DNA of 64,000 bases, taken from the NCBI GenBank assembly GCA_036365515.1, contig CM070876.1:128719894-128783893 (forward strand), given 5' to 3'. How positions within the stretch are numbered: the stretch's first letter is position 1; each line of letters opens with the position of its first letter. Below the pieces are notes generated by a model. The model was not told the origin of the DNA. It saw only the letters and a program-made list of their open reading frames with translations, and did no database searches. Both the position numbers and the translations under genes were made by a program. Origin of the DNA: Torymus aiolomorphi (lineage: Eukaryota > Arthropoda > Insecta > Hymenoptera > Torymidae). Of the stretch, positions 1 through 11,089 are shown one piece after another.

Positions 1-1326
1 GTCAGATCGGTTATACAACAATATCTTTACCGCGAACCTACCCTCAAATTTCATAAGAAATAAAATGAGACTTTGATCGATACGATTGCATGTATAATAA
101 AAATTTGCATAGAAGCGACGTGTTAGTAAAATTTCAAAATAATTAATTGTTGATATTAGCGCCAATACTACGTAATTTTGCATGAAAAAAATGTTTTCTA
201 CTTCTTAAGACACCCATCATTCGAATAAACTTGATCTGGTTGTATCAAATATAAAGACAAAACAAACAAAAATTCATTACAAATAGCTATACATATTGCT
301 ATATATGTGTGATGAACTACCTTAAGTTTTCTAACTGGTGATAATCAGTTAAGATATAACAAAATAACATGAATAAAAAGTAGATAACATCAAACAATAA
401 TAACAACAATGTTTGTTGTGTGAAATTCGTATAAAATGTGATGAGGCATCTTTGACTGAAGATTTCTAGCGTTTAAATAATCAAAAACGTATTTTTGAGG
501 TGAGATTTGGAGTCCTCGTTCCAAATTCTACCAAAATATGTTTCCCGCGAAAAAAATACCAAAACATAAGGTTCACCAGAGGAAACAATAGAAATTTTTC
601 TCTAAAACTCGTACATTTGACCTTGACGTACAAGGTCAAATTATTGCTTTCTTAAATAAATCATATTTTTTTTATATTGGAAATTGCATCTACTTTCCAA
701 AAAGTCTTGTTTGGTTTTGATATCATATCATATCATGTTATGTCCGGAGCTCTACGATTTTGTCCAAGATCGAATCGAATTAGTACACTGTGTGCCGGTT
801 CTGTATCAACAGATCTTGACCTGTTATGGGTTAATGGCGCCCCGTGCCATTGCGGGTGAGCCAGAAACCCTGTGCCGGTTCTGTATCAGACAGGTCAAAA
901 CCAGTTTGATGCAGAATCGGCATAGCTTATCTACTATGTCTACAACAATGAAACTGGTAGAATTATGTCTAATTATTAGTAGAATCATAATACATTGTGC
1001 AGAAAATGGTACCTGATGGTTTTGTTTTCTGTACCGACTCGAACCTTATTTCCACAAGGTGCGCAAATTTCTTTACGATTTTCATCCCGTTTATTGCGTT
1101 CATATTTATGCCGTGTTATACCGTCGAATGAGTACGATAAACTGATGAGTATGGAATGTGACTAGGTAAATGTTTTGTTTACATTCATTATACCTTCAAT
1201 GAAATTTATGTCCCTATATAAATAATAAATTTATACATAACGTTCTGAAGTTGGCACTATAAGCTTCAATTCAATAATAATCGCTATCTCCCTTTTATAA
1301 TAGGAATATATTAAAAATATTAAGAG
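1..1326. other. AT-rich region without recognised gene
   Basis: No open reading frame here looks like a known protein, and the short ORFs have no recognisable motif. Two small features stand out. One is a perfect 10-bp inverted repeat at 616-640, listed separately. The other is an 18-bp direct repeat, TGTGCCGGTTCTGTATCA, at 791-808 and 871-888, about 80 bp apart. The rest is unstructured AT-rich sequence, probably old intergenic or decayed repeat DNA. Confidence 0.5.
616..640. promoter_or_regulatory. Palindrome of two TGACCTTG half-sites
   Basis: The sequence shows TTTGACCTTG, a 5-bp spacer ACGTA, then CAAGGTCAAA, a perfect inverted repeat. TCAAGGTCA-type elements are the extended half-site of insect nuclear receptors such as FTZ-F1 and ERR. 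Binding here is inference only, since no gene is visible nearby. Confidence 0.25.
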
Positions 1327-2215
1327 CTAGAAGCTTGAGCAGTCAGTAACAGCGCCATAGAGATACAGTTGGAGACGCAGAAAGAGAGTTACAAACGAAA
1401 GTGATACACACTGAGAGCAGATACAACGAGGCAGAGACAGAGAGTCTGATACAAAGAGACGAAAAATGGGAGACAGAAACGAAAAGTCAGAGACAGAGTC
1501 ACAAAGAGATGGATAAAGAGCAAGAGAGATATATGCAGAGAATGAGAGACAGCAAGACAGAGGGATGGAGACAGACAGAGAGATAAGGGCATAAACAGAG
1601 AGATAGAGACAGGAAGATAGATAAATACAGAAACAGGTAGAAAGTGGCAGAGACCGAGGGACATAGCTAGAGTGATGGAGACTGACGACAGAGAAAGGTA
1701 CAAACAGTGGCAGACACAAATGAAAGAGACACGCAGTCAGAGACATAGAGACTTAGGCACAGAGACATCGAGACAGGGACATAGAGAAAAGTCATACAGA
1801 CAGAGATATAGTGAGAGAGACGATGAAGGAAGGTGACATAAACGAAGAGGTAGTCACTGAGAACGGATACAAAACGACAGACACAAAGTGGCAGATACAA
1901 AGAGGCATAGACGAAGTGAGGGAAATACAGTAATATAAACATCGACAGAGAGATAAAAGAGTAGACAGTGATATACAGACAGATAGAAAGATGCAGAGAA
2001 AGAGAAAGACGGAGTCAGAAATAAAGAGGGATATAGACAGAGCCTGTGAAACAGAGATACAGCAAGGGATAGAGAGTGAGAGGTAGAAAAAATAGATAGG
2101 CACAGACAGAAAGTGTTAGTGTACTAGAGATTAAAAGGTACAAAGATAGAGATAGAAAGGAAGAGACTAGAAGACAAGGATAGCAACACAGACAGAGACA
2201 TATGGTATCAGACAT
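1327..2215. repeat. Degenerate purine-rich (GA / AGACAGAG) array
   Basis: About 900 bp of plus-strand sequence is built from variations on AGAGACAGA, CAGAGATA and GACAGAG, with almost no pyrimidine runs. Read on the other strand it gives several overlapping Leu/Ser/Cys-rich ORFs in all frames, which is how a CT-rich simple repeat translates and not evidence of a gene. It looks like an old, heavily mutated microsatellite. Confidence 0.8.
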
Positions 2216-2433
2216 TTTTAAATAAAATTAAAAAATATGACTGTACCACAGTCATGGGACGAAAACCTATTTCTTTAGGCACTATAGATCACTGTATAGA
2301 AGTACATGCTCAATTAAAAAATGAATTTTCTTTGGAAAAATAGAAACCTACACTAAATTGAAGATATTACACTCTAGATTACAGTTAATGTACCTTTGCT
2401 ATCACTTGACTAATCGCTACGCGATAATAAAGC

Positions 2434-2465
2434 CTGAAGAGATCGACAAACCCGTCGACGAAACG
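2434..2465 (+). ncRNA. Hammerhead-like motif, PLE type
   Basis: CTGAAGAG is followed by a stem (TCGAC, loop AAACCC, GTCGA) and then CGAAACG. This fits the hammerhead core CUGANGA / stem II / GAAA, with an extra A in stem II. Just upstream ATCGC-TAC-GCGAT can form another short hairpin. Such motifs are known near the termini of Penelope-like elements. I could not pair stem III and the cleavage site convincingly, so this may be a decayed ribozyme or a PLE 3' end. Confidence 0.35.
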
Positions 2466-3960
2466 TCGCATTAGACTACACCAACACCTTTGTAGTTTTG
2501 AATTTTTACGCTTGCTCCCAACGGATCTCGTCAGAATTGACTAAATTATTTCTTTAACTCTAGATTACAATTGACACAATTGACGAGCGGGGAGAGTAGG
2601 GGATTACCCCCCCCCCCCCCCCTGCCTTGTATTTATATACTATGGGATTCCCCCCTGCTCGCTCCGCCGCCAACCCCCTAATAGTTTAGTTGATTAATGA
2701 ATTTCAATAAAGCATAATGTTTTGAATAATTTCGAATTATGTCTTTATGTCGTTAATTTATTATTTAATGATATTCGAGTATCAGTTACAAATTAATTTA
2801 AAACTATAAATTAAACATTTTTTTCATAAGGTCTTTATATAAAAAAATGATATACATTTTTATTATGATTGTGATTTTTAATTTTTTGTTCCATCTTTTC
2901 CACGACACTCGAGAGGTAGATAGATAGGCGCGATTTTTTATAGAGCTATCCCTTTTCATAATAACTTTAAATTTATTTTTGATTTTTTAAATAATTAATA
3001 TTTTTACTATAATATAATGTTTTTATCGATGGCCTATCCCTCTGTAAAAAAAAACTTGTTATAATTTATATACTGTGTAACAGGGCTGACTCTCACCGGT
3101 TTTATCATTACCTCTGCGAATGCGGCCAGTGCTAATGCCGTACTTCTGCGCGGCTTTCTCGTACTCGGGTGTAGCGAGTTTCGACTCGCCGGTTCTACGC
3201 GCCCGCAAACGAGCGTGAAATCACAATAATCAATTCCATTAATGCTTCGAACGTTAGAGACCAAGGATTGCACCCGAGGGAAAATCACAGAGAGAACAAC
3301 AATCTAGTAAAATAAAAGGTGGTGTTTATTTACCTGACAAAACTACCGAAATAAACAAGGTCGCGCAGGTCAAACGCTCTATTCATAAATGCTATTAGTC
3401 GTTCGCACTCGGCTAGATTAACAATTGCACGGATATCCGAGAGAGAAATTACAACACGCTTTGTACGCTCGCACCCTACGTGAATTAATCTATTATTTCA
3501 TACCTGGCTGGCCAGCCATCTCAAAACATTGGGGGTGCACGTACGAGCTCTCCGCATTTCATACACAATCTGCCGGTCCGCGAGCTCCCTTCCTCTCTCA
3601 CGTCTCTCTCCCTCCCTCCCGCCCACTCCTCCTCCCTCCCTGCCCCCCCCCCCCCTCTCGCTCAGCCGTACACACGTGCCCGCAGTTGTCGCTGCCACTC
3701 TTTTCTGCTCTCTTCTGTCTTTCCTCGCGCCGGCGGCGAGAATTCTGACGCGCTCGGTCGTTGTTCCTTTTTTCCCATACTCGCACCGACTGCGAGGATT
3801 CTCACCGTTACAACTGTGATTTATAATTAAGAAAATTTGTTGTGAAAGCAGACCTATTTTCGAAAAGATTGATTCATTATTTGGCAATCGGGCGCTAAAC
3901 AATTTTTTTATTTTCTTTTTTTATTTGAAAGGTCGTTAAAATTTAATGATTTAATTTAAT
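2466..3960. other. No gene seen; C16 tract and CT-rich stretch
   Basis: A run of sixteen C lies at 2607-2622, with a second C-rich stretch at about 2650. The part from 3100 to 3800 is more GC-rich than its surroundings and contains a CCCTCC-type pyrimidine tract at 3600-3660. The minus-strand ORF over it is Arg/Gly/Glu-rich low complexity. It could be a promoter-like island or the 5' part of a repeat; nothing identifies it. Confidence 0.4.
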
Positions 3961-3969
3961 TTTCGACGT

Positions 3970-4640
3970 ACGGTCACTAAAAGCTGACCATTGCTTCAAA
4001 TAAATAAATGTATGATATATTATTGAAAGATTGTTCTTGGTCCTTTTCTTAGCTGACGAATTGTACAAATTTTTATTTAGTCGCTAAATAATAATTTTCA
4101 TGAAAAGTCGTTAAAATTTAAGAATATCAATTTAGTTTTGGAAGGCGCTGAAAGCAGACTATTGCTTCTAATAAATAAATATATGATATATTATTGAAAG
4201 ATGGTTCTTGGTTGCTTTCTTAGCTGACCATTCTTATAAATTTGTCGAAGTTTCGAACTGAAACTTTGAAAGTTAAAATTTAAGAATATTAATTGATTTT
4301 TGGAGATCGCTGAAGGCAGACGGTGACTACATATAAATGAATGTATGATATATTATTGAAATATCCTTCTTGGTCGCTTTCTTAGCTAACCATTTATAGA
4401 AATTTGTTCAAATTTAGACTGAAATTGTGAAAGATTTCCAACTTTTAAACTGAAATTTTTTAATTGAATAAATGAACTTATAACATCTATTTTTATAATT
4501 TTCATAAATTGTCGTTAAGATTCAAGAATATTAATTTATTTTTGAACGTCGCTGAAAGCCGACCATTGCTTCAAATAAATAAATATATGATTTATCATAT
4601 ATAGGACGGTTGTTCTTTGTCGCTTTCTTAGGTGACCATT
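3970..4640 (+). repeat. Degenerate tandem repeat, four units
   Basis: A segment resembling AAAGCNGACYATTGCTTC, followed by AAATAAATATATGATATATTATTGAAAG and TTCTTGGTCGCTTTCTTAGCTGACCA, begins at about 3980, 4152, 4313 and 4554, so spacing is 160-240 bp. Units are AT-rich and diverged. Similar sequence recurs in opposite orientation at 5250-5640, so this may be one arm of a fold-back element. Confidence 0.6.
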
Positions 4641-4818
4641 TGTATAAATTTTTATTTAGTCGTTTCAATAACTGACTATTAGTATTTAAATGTATGTAAA
4701 TAAATATGTTATATATAATTTCTCATTGATATAAATTTTAATCATTAAAAATCTCTTTCTAAACTATATTTTCAATCTATTGTTTATTTTCTGAATTATT
4801 CTCAATAAATATATTATT

Positions 4819-5074
4819 TTAATTTTTACATTTTGATAATGCTACATATAATGACCCATGTGAAAATAGTTTTTTTTTTAATAAATACACCAACTCTTGT
4901 AAACTTCGTTTTCGTAAAACTTTTTTTACTTTTTTTAAACTTTGAGATTTGTTTATCGTTATAGCAAAAGCTAATATTATTGGAATTTTTTTTCTGTGTA
5001 TGATAAATGGTAATATAATCATAAATTATATTTTTAATTCCCATTTTTAAATCAAAAATTTTTAATTCTAGCAA
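4819..5074 (-). pseudogene. Pif1/Helitron-type helicase C-terminal scrap
   Basis: Minus-strand translation gives IPIILAFAITINKSQSLKKV and, about 25 residues later, FSHGSLYVALSKCKN. These match the last conserved blocks of Pif1-family helicases, including those in Helitron RepHel proteins (usual forms: LAFAMTINKSQGQT and FSHGQLYVALSRV). The GQ after KSQ is missing and the similarity is split between two frames, so the copy is broken. Neither the Rep nuclease domain nor the Walker A part was found nearby. It is either a Helitron relic or a scrap of another Pif1-carrying element. Confidence 0.65.
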
Positions 5075-5249
5075 TACTTTTTACTTAATGCTTTATATTT
5101 TAGGATGTCCAGGAAAAGAAAGATTGAAAAACGAAAAAATTAAACGATTAATATCTATGACAAAGGTATTTATATTTTTTCAAATTTTGACTATTATTCA
5201 TATAACAAATTTATTTATAAAATTGACCAACCATAAATTCATTTACTGA

Positions 5250-5640
5250 ATTCGAAAAGTTGAAAAAATGGTCAGCTTGTAGAGACCTCCAAAGAAGAGT
5301 TAACATTTATGAATGTCAGTATACTTTAAAAAAAAAAAATAGTATGCTCCTAGAAATCTCGAAAAATTTTAAATATCGGTCTGCTATCGGCGACCTTTTA
5401 TGAAATAAAAACCATTAATTTATTTATTCAATTCAAAAATTTGAAGAAAATTAAAAAATTGCCTGCTACAAGCGACGTTAAATGAGTCCCGTTTTCACAA
5501 TAAATGAAAATTTTTAAATATTAGTTTGCTTTCAGTGGCCTTCTATGAAATAATACTATAAATTTCATTGATCCATTAAAAAAATAAAAAATTATAAAAT
5601 GGCTTATCAGCGACCTCTAACGAAGAGTTTATTTTGAAAC
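5250..5640 (-). repeat. Inverted counterpart of the 3970-4640 array
   Basis: Reverse-complement fragments such as AGGCCACTGAAAGCAAACTA (near 5520) match the AAGGCGCTGAAAGCAGACTA segment of the upstream array. Other short pieces (TCGGTCTGCTATCGGCGACC, GGCTTATCAGCGACC) fit the same pattern. The helicase scrap lies between the two arms. Confidence 0.45.
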
Positions 5641-5668
5641 CGATATTTAAAGAGTAAATGTTTGTTGC

Positions 5669-5692
5669 GGTGCGAGTTCGAATCTCGCACCA
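5669..5692 (+). other. tRNA T-arm-like hairpin
   Basis: GGTGCGAG, loop TTCGAAT, CTCGCACC is a perfect 8-bp hairpin with a TΨC-type loop and is followed by A. On the minus strand it reads TGGTGCGAGATTCGAAC, the form of a tRNA primer-binding site. The anticodon and D arms of a full tRNA are not visible upstream. It could be a SINE fragment, a 3' tRNA fragment or a PBS without its element. Confidence 0.35.
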
Positions 5693-5883
5693 ATACGTCC
5701 GCCCCCACGCAAACTCAATTCAGAGAATTAACTACGCAGGGGTCCCCCGGGATTTCGTGGGGGCGCAAGGCCGCCCCGGGTAATAAAACCCCCTCGCACG
5801 AGCGCCTCGCTCTCTTTCCGTTCTGCACGCGGCGCCTGTCTGGAGCAGCTACAGAACGCCACCTCGGGTCACCACTGGCTCGA

Positions 5884-7223
5884 CTGTTCTCAGAGATAAA
5901 CGCTGTTTCAGCTTTAGGCCTACTTTGGAACCCAGCGCACAGCTGCTTTATTTTCAAAGTCAACCTGGATACACTGCCGAAAACCTTCACAAAGAGATCC
6001 ATTCTATCTGAGGTGGCACAAATTTTTTGATCCACCGGGGTGTCTCGCTTCAGACGTCGTCATGGGAAAGATGCTGATCCAATAGCTGTGGCTTACCAAA
6101 AGAGGCTGGGACGACGAGTTGGACGCAGAAACAGCTGCTACCTGGTTTAGACTGTGCGCTCAACTACCCTCTCTTGAAAATCTCCGGATACCACGATGGC
6201 TGAGGACACCAAGCGCATCTACTTGGCATCTCCACGGATTTTTCGATGCATCATACCATGCATACGCTACTACGATCTACATCGTGGTGCAGAATGGTGA
6301 TGCTTATCCTATAGCCCCCCCCCCCCCGCCGCCTAGAGTTGTGCGGCGCTCTTCTGCTGGCTTGTCTCGTCGAGAGTATAAGAGGGTATCTCTCAGACTC
6401 ACCCAATGGAATATTCTGCTGATCGGACTCGCAGGTGGTTTTGGCCTAGTTCGATAGCTATCCCAGCCAGTGGAAGGTCATTATCGCTGATCGCAGCAGC
6501 GAGATCGCTACCCTTCTGCCCTCTGCACGCTGGAGACACATGCGCACGAAAGAGAATCCTGCCGAAAAACTCTGGTGGAAAGGGCCTGACTGGCTTACCT
6601 TCGAATAGGAAGATTGGACCGATCAGAGTGCATCTTTCTCCATGGAACTGGAAGAACGGAGACAAACAACCGTTTTTGTTACGAACATCGACGCGGGAAG
6701 TTCACCCATTGAGCAGCTGATTATACGCTTCTTTACACTGAAGAAACTAGTGCGCGTACTGGCCCGCTTACTCCGATGGAAGCTACGAGAGACATACCCG
6801 GCCGCTCCTCCTACTTCAACTTTCACAGCTGCTGAACTCTCGGCAGCATGATGGAAACTTGTCCGCTCGATACAGCGCGAGTTCTTTAACGAAGAAATCT
6901 TGCACCTCGAAAAAGATAAAACTTTATCTAAATCTTGTAGATTAAAGTCTTTAGTACCCTTTTTAGATGCCGAAAGCACTGTCAGGGTCGGTAGCCGTCT
7001 ACAGCTTGCTTTACTCTCAGAAAACGAAAAGCACCCCGCCATCGTGCCCAACAATAGCCATCTGACAGAGCTGCTTATTCGTGATGCCCACAAACGCACT
7101 CTTCACGAGGGACCGCAGCTTATGCAGAGCTACCTGCTTCGTGCGTACTGGATTGTACACGCACGCAGCTGGATACGCCAAGTAGCGCGTCAGTGCACTC
7201 GCTGCGTGCGCTTCCAACGCTAA
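5884..7223 (+). pseudogene. BEL/Pao pol remnant (RNase H to integrase zinc domain)
   Basis: Order of recognisable pieces: SALGLLWNPAHSCFIF and KRSILSEVAQIF (post-RT linker typical of Pao-type polymerases); IPRWL and HLHGFFDASYHAYA (RNase H start, with the FSDAS-type Asp box); then a decayed stretch; then VGSRLQLALLSENEKHPAIV, LLIRDAHKRTLHEG and RSWIRQVARQCTRCVRFQR (integrase HHCC zinc domain). Frames change several times and stops interrupt it. The reverse transcriptase proper and the integrase core are absent. It ends where the minus-strand Ty3 element begins, so that element may have truncated it. Confidence 0.8.
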
Positions 7224-7267
7224 CCACTACATCAACAGATTGCTTCGCTAACGACCGACCGTGGCCA

Positions 7268-8056
7268 TCAAGGCCCTTCGTAGTATCGCCGCTGCTTATT
7301 AAAACTTTTGGCAAGGTTTGTACGTGCAAGCTCATGTACGTCTTGTAGGAGCCTTATACGTGCATCCATTCCAATGCTGGAACGCTGCCCCACTTCTTGA
7401 CTCAGGCTGCCTGGTGGGGTGAGCTCTCTCCCGTAGTTGAGATAGGCTGGTGAGAATCCGGTCGACTCGCTCGGCGCTGTGTTATATGCGAAGGCTATTT
7501 CTTGTATGTATTTATCCTGCGATCTGTCGATGTACTGGCGCACCATCGTCTTTATGACTCTGTTCGTGCGTTCTACTGGGTTGCATTGCGGCGTGCATCG
7601 GTGTCTATGTGCAGTTCTTTAAGTAGTTGCTTGAATTCTTTACTTATGAACTGCCGTCCATTGTCGCTTACGATGCTGCGGGGGCAGCGGTGGCGGAGGC
7701 AATTTCTTTCAGCGCCTGGCAGATAGCGTGCACTGTTGCCTTCGGCAGTGCTCGTAGCTGTACCCATTTGGAAAATAGGTCCTGCGACACGAGAAGGTAG
7801 ACGTTTCCTGCCTTTGATCTGGGAAACGGGCCAACCAGGTCTATCGATACCATCTCTCATGGTGTAACGTTCGTCGCGTGCATCGTTCCGGTCGGTTGCT
7901 TTTGTTGCACTTTGAACCGCTGGCAGTTATTATAATTCCTTGCAAATTTCGTTGCGACGCCCTGCATTTTTGGCCAGTAATAAAAACGTGATAGGCGTGC
8001 GAGGGTTTTGGATATCCCCAGGTGACCTGCGTTTGGCGCGCTGTGTGTCTTGGCAA
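7268..8056 (-). pseudogene. Ty3 integrase remnant
   Basis: The order on the minus strand is: a zinc-domain stretch (HLGISKTLARL, YYWPKMQGVATKFA), the core start (MVSIDLVGPFPRSKAGNVYL, with the first catalytic Asp in IDLVGPFP), a second-Asp region (IVSDNGRQFISKEF), and a C-terminal part (AFAYNTAPSESTGFSPAYLN, YGRELTPPG) typical of gypsy integrases. These lie in three frames, so at least two frameshifts have occurred. This enzyme would insert the cDNA into the genome; this copy cannot be functional. Confidence 0.8.
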
Positions 8057-8119
8057 GTACCTTCCCTCCTTGCTCGATCGGTATACAGAGCTTCCACTCT
8101 TCGAACGTGCCGGTGTCGT

Positions 8120-8726
8120 TTAAATCAAGCGAGTGTAAGACGTGTCGGTACAGTTGTCTCGTATGCAGAACTCCGGGTGGCTAGCGAGGGTTTTCTTGAC
8201 TTCCTGCAGGGTACGCTTGTACCAGTCGCACTTCATCGTTTTTATTTCGCATGTTGGCAGGGGGGTTGACGTGAGAGGGCGTTCGCGACAGTGTCTTCGG
8301 CTCCTCGGTGGTACCGGATCTTGTAATCCCACTGGCTGAGTTCCATGGCCCATCATACCAGGCGGCCGGATGGGTTTTCCATGCCGTCCAACCATTTGAG
8401 TGACCGGTGGTCAGTCAATATGGTAAAATGGTACCCTTCACGGTAATCGCGCATTTTCCATACTCCCCATTATTGGCGTATACGATTAATCGTTCGTTAT
8501 CTTCCTGCCCTTGCGTGAGCACTGCTCCGAGACCCTCTCGACTTGCTTCAGTCTGTAGTGTCAACGATTTCGACCAGTCCGGGCATGCTAGCACTGGTGT
8601 CTGTATCAGGCTTGTCTTTAGTTGGTCGAACGCTGCTTGTTGTGCCGTCCCCGATTCCCACTTGGTCTTCTTCGTTAAAAGTTTATTGAGCGGAGAGGCT
8701 AGTCTCGCGGCGTCTTTGATGAAACG
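8120..8726 (-). pseudogene. Ty3 RNase H remnant
   Basis: Minus-strand reading gives the end of an RNase H domain: LKWLDGMENPSGRLVWWAME, then a YKIRYHRGAEDTVANALSR-like stretch, the usual boundary before the integrase. Upstream parts (EASREGLGAVLTQGQEDN-like region near 8500-8560) are legible only in fragments. Frames are shifted relative to the RT part. RNase H removes the RNA strand during cDNA synthesis. Confidence 0.65.
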
Positions 8727-9481
8727 TCAATACCATAACACAAATCCTAGGAATCGTCGTAGTTGTTTCACATCCTGGGGTTTTTTTAAGTTTGTGACGG
8801 CGCTGACTTTCTCTGGGTCCGTCTGTAATCCATTCTCGTCGACGATGTGTCCGAGGTATCGCAGTCGCTTACATGCGAAATGGCATTTCTCCCAATTTGG
8901 ACGCAGCTTGGCATCGTGCAGGTGGTCGAGGACGTTGGCTAAAATTTCCATGTGACCATTCCATTTTCGTCTGTGTCCAATAAGATTACGATATCGTCGA
9001 GGTAGGCGAAAACGTGTGGTACCATCTCTGCTGTCATGACGTGGTCCAACAGAATCTGGAACGGTGCTGGTGCTGCATGAAGACCGAACGGCATGACAGT
9101 GAATTCAAAAAGGCCCTTTTCCACCACTGTGAATTCTGTGAATGCGCGGCTCTCTTCTGTCAGCGCTACCGGCCAATACCCCTTTTTCAAATCCATTGTA
9201 AAGAAGCATTTGGCCTCTTTAATTTATCGAGGGTGGCGTTGACTTACGGGAGAGGGTATGCGTCCTTCTTCGATATTTTATTTAATCGTTTGAAATCGAT
9301 GCAGAACCGGTATTTTCCGTTCTTCCTTCTGGTGATTACGATTGGTGCGCTCCACGGGCTGTTGGAGGGTTGGATTACCCCTTCCTCCAGCATCTTTTCT
9401 ACCTCGGCGATGATAATTTTCTGCATGGCTGGGTTCCTCGGCCGGTAACGAATTTTTATTGAATTCTGGTTCTGCAGTCAT
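8727..9481 (-). pseudogene. Ty3 reverse transcriptase remnant
   Basis: Conserved RT blocks are readable in order: MLEEGVIQPSNSPWSAPIV, KNGKYRFCIDFKRLNKISKK, MDLKKGYWPVALTEESRAF, FTVMPFGLHAAPAPFQ, VFAYLDDIVIL (the YLDD catalytic box), LRPNWEKCHFACKRLRYLGH and the GLQTDPEKVSAV connection segment. There is one frame break between the first two blocks and the palm and another after YLDD. The catalytic Asp pair is kept, but the reading frame is not. Confidence 0.85.
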
Positions 9482-9687
9482 GTCTCATATTTCGTGATCA
9501 GAGTTACACCTAACACCGCTACGAAACGCTTTTTCACCTTGTCGATAAGTTTGCTGAGCTTATCTTTTTGTTCCGTTGTCAACTCTTGGAGGCCGATAGG
9601 TGGCGATATGGCGTAGGTAGCGTGTTGGACGGTATCTGACTTTGAGCTTAGCAGTTTCCCGTTTAGCCAGAGTCGGATATCTAGTTT

Positions 9688-10243
9688 CTAGAGTATATCC
9701 ATCCCTAGATGCATATGGTGTCCTAGGGTATCCATTACGAGAAATTTACGTGTGACCTCGCTGTTGTCGATCTCTACTCTGCCGGTAACGGAGGTTGTTA
9801 TCTGTGTTTCGCTACCGTCTGTTAAATCTGGTGCCCATTCTTCGTTTGCTTCTTGCCATCCTATATCGATGCCTCGTTGCGCCATCTTGAGGTTGACGAA
9901 TGATGTAGCAGCTCCGGGGTCGATCAGTGCTTCTGCTATGAATTCGCCAACTTTGACTGTAATGAAGGTTTTCGATTGTGTTTGGGGCCGGGTCCCTGCC
10001 GTTTCCCTGCCTCGTACATTTGCAGTCTCGAGATAGCACGTCGTCCTTCCCACATCGTGAGCGGAACTTCTTTGACTCATTCTTGCAGTTGAATCGATTG
10101 TGGTCACGCTGCTTACATCGCCAGCAGCACGTCTGCCTATCATACGCCGTGACGGTCATGATTCCTTCTGAAGGAGCGCTGTTGGGTGGCTGTTGTTTTT
10201 TTCTTGCCACTAGCCGCTGTGTCTCGTCTAGTTCCTGGCCCAT
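9688..10243 (-). pseudogene. Ty3 Gag zinc knuckle and protease remnant
   Basis: One frame holds a CCHC knuckle (CWRCKQRDHNRFNC, the pattern CX2CX4HX4C) and a second Cys-rich stretch. An overlapping frame holds a retroviral-type aspartic protease: TFITVKVGEFIAEALIDPGA, then LDTLGHHMHLGMDIL-like ending with the ILGxD-type box. The active-site triplet reads D-P-G where D-T-G or D-S-G is usual. The knuckle binds RNA during packaging; the protease would cut the polyprotein. Confidence 0.75.
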
Positions 10244-10668
10244 TTGTATGAGCTCGTTTTGGAGGTGATATCCTTACGTTTGAGGTACAGTCGATATTCA
10301 GCTTTGGCGTTATCATACAGCATGTCTAGCTGCTACTCGAGGTTATATCCTCCGTGGCGACGCATCAGCGTGCAGAGATCTGTTACGAACGCGCTGATTG
10401 GCTCATTCCCCGCTTGACGGCGTTCGAGGATTAGCCTCTCCAGGTGGCGCAGCTCGCCTGGTTATATGTAGTATTCTCGGAGACTCTTCTTCAATTCCCT
10501 AAGGGTGGTGACGGTTTCTACTGTGTTTCAATACCACAGTTGTGCGCCGTTGCGGAGAAGTTCGGCGAAACCTTGGAATATTTGGTTGTCAGAGAAACCA
10601 TACGCCGTCTGCAATTCCTCCAGACGTTCCGGGAAACTGTAGGTATCTCTGCCGTCAAAGTGGATCCC

Positions 10669-10968
10669 CTACTTCCCCATCTGGTCGAATGCCCTTGTCT
10701 GTTTGGTCATGGTGACATTCATCCTTGTCTGCTGTTCTTGTATCGTATTATCGTCGATAAGTTGGCGGTCTCGGAGTTTGTCTCCTTCCTCGTCGTAGTC
10801 ATCTGGGTCTTCTGTTTTCCCTCTGACGGCTTCTGGATTTTCCCTTGCGTTGGTTACCAGCCTTTGCCTTAGCCTCTCGACTGTGCCTTCCTCACTAATT
10901 CCCCACCCCCTGGCTTGAAGGATGAGGTTTGCCTTTGACAAGTTATAAATCCATGAAACGTTAGTCAT
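10669..10968 (-). pseudogene. Ty3 Gag N-terminal remnant
   Basis: A 99-residue minus-strand ORF begins MTNVSWIYNLSKANLILQA and continues with RGWGISEEGTVERLRQRLV, a SAP-like helix-loop-helix found at the start of some insect Ty3 Gag proteins, followed by an acidic region. Gag continues in other frames between 10243 and 10668 with stops. Assignment rests on its position upstream of the knuckle and the SAP-like block. Confidence 0.55.
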
Positions 10969-11089
10969 GATGCGCTTACATGTGTTTGTGTGTTAGTGTA
11001 GACGCAGCGCTTTAAGCTGTACGACCAACGCTCGGTACGGTAGGGTAGGATAGGTTAAAGTTTATTGTAAATACAATTAAGTTTCCGCC

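Larger units (their letters stand above)
7226..10968 (-). mobile_element. Decayed Ty3/gypsy retrotransposon
   Basis: Reading right to left the order is Gag, CCHC knuckle, protease, reverse transcriptase, RNase H, integrase: the Ty3/gypsy gene order. Frameshifts and stops break every domain. No LTR pair was found; the 3' side abuts the BEL/Pao remnant and the 5' side is followed within about 120 bp by a mariner remnant. The element is GC-richer than the surrounding DNA. It is an old, non-functional copy. Confidence 0.85.

Noticed and set aside
1327..2215. Several Leu/Ser/Cys-rich minus-strand ORFs up to 139 codons
   Set aside because: They overlap in different frames across a purine-rich simple repeat, and every frame gives the same composition. 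This is what a CT-rich repeat yields, not a membrane protein gene.
3498..3902. 134-codon Arg/Gly/Glu-rich minus-strand ORF
   Set aside because: Low-complexity translation of a CCCTCC tract, with no domain and an overlapping ORF of similar length on the other strand.
5669..5692. Complete tRNA gene
   Set aside because: Only a T-arm-like hairpin is present; no D arm, anticodon arm or acceptor partner was found upstream.
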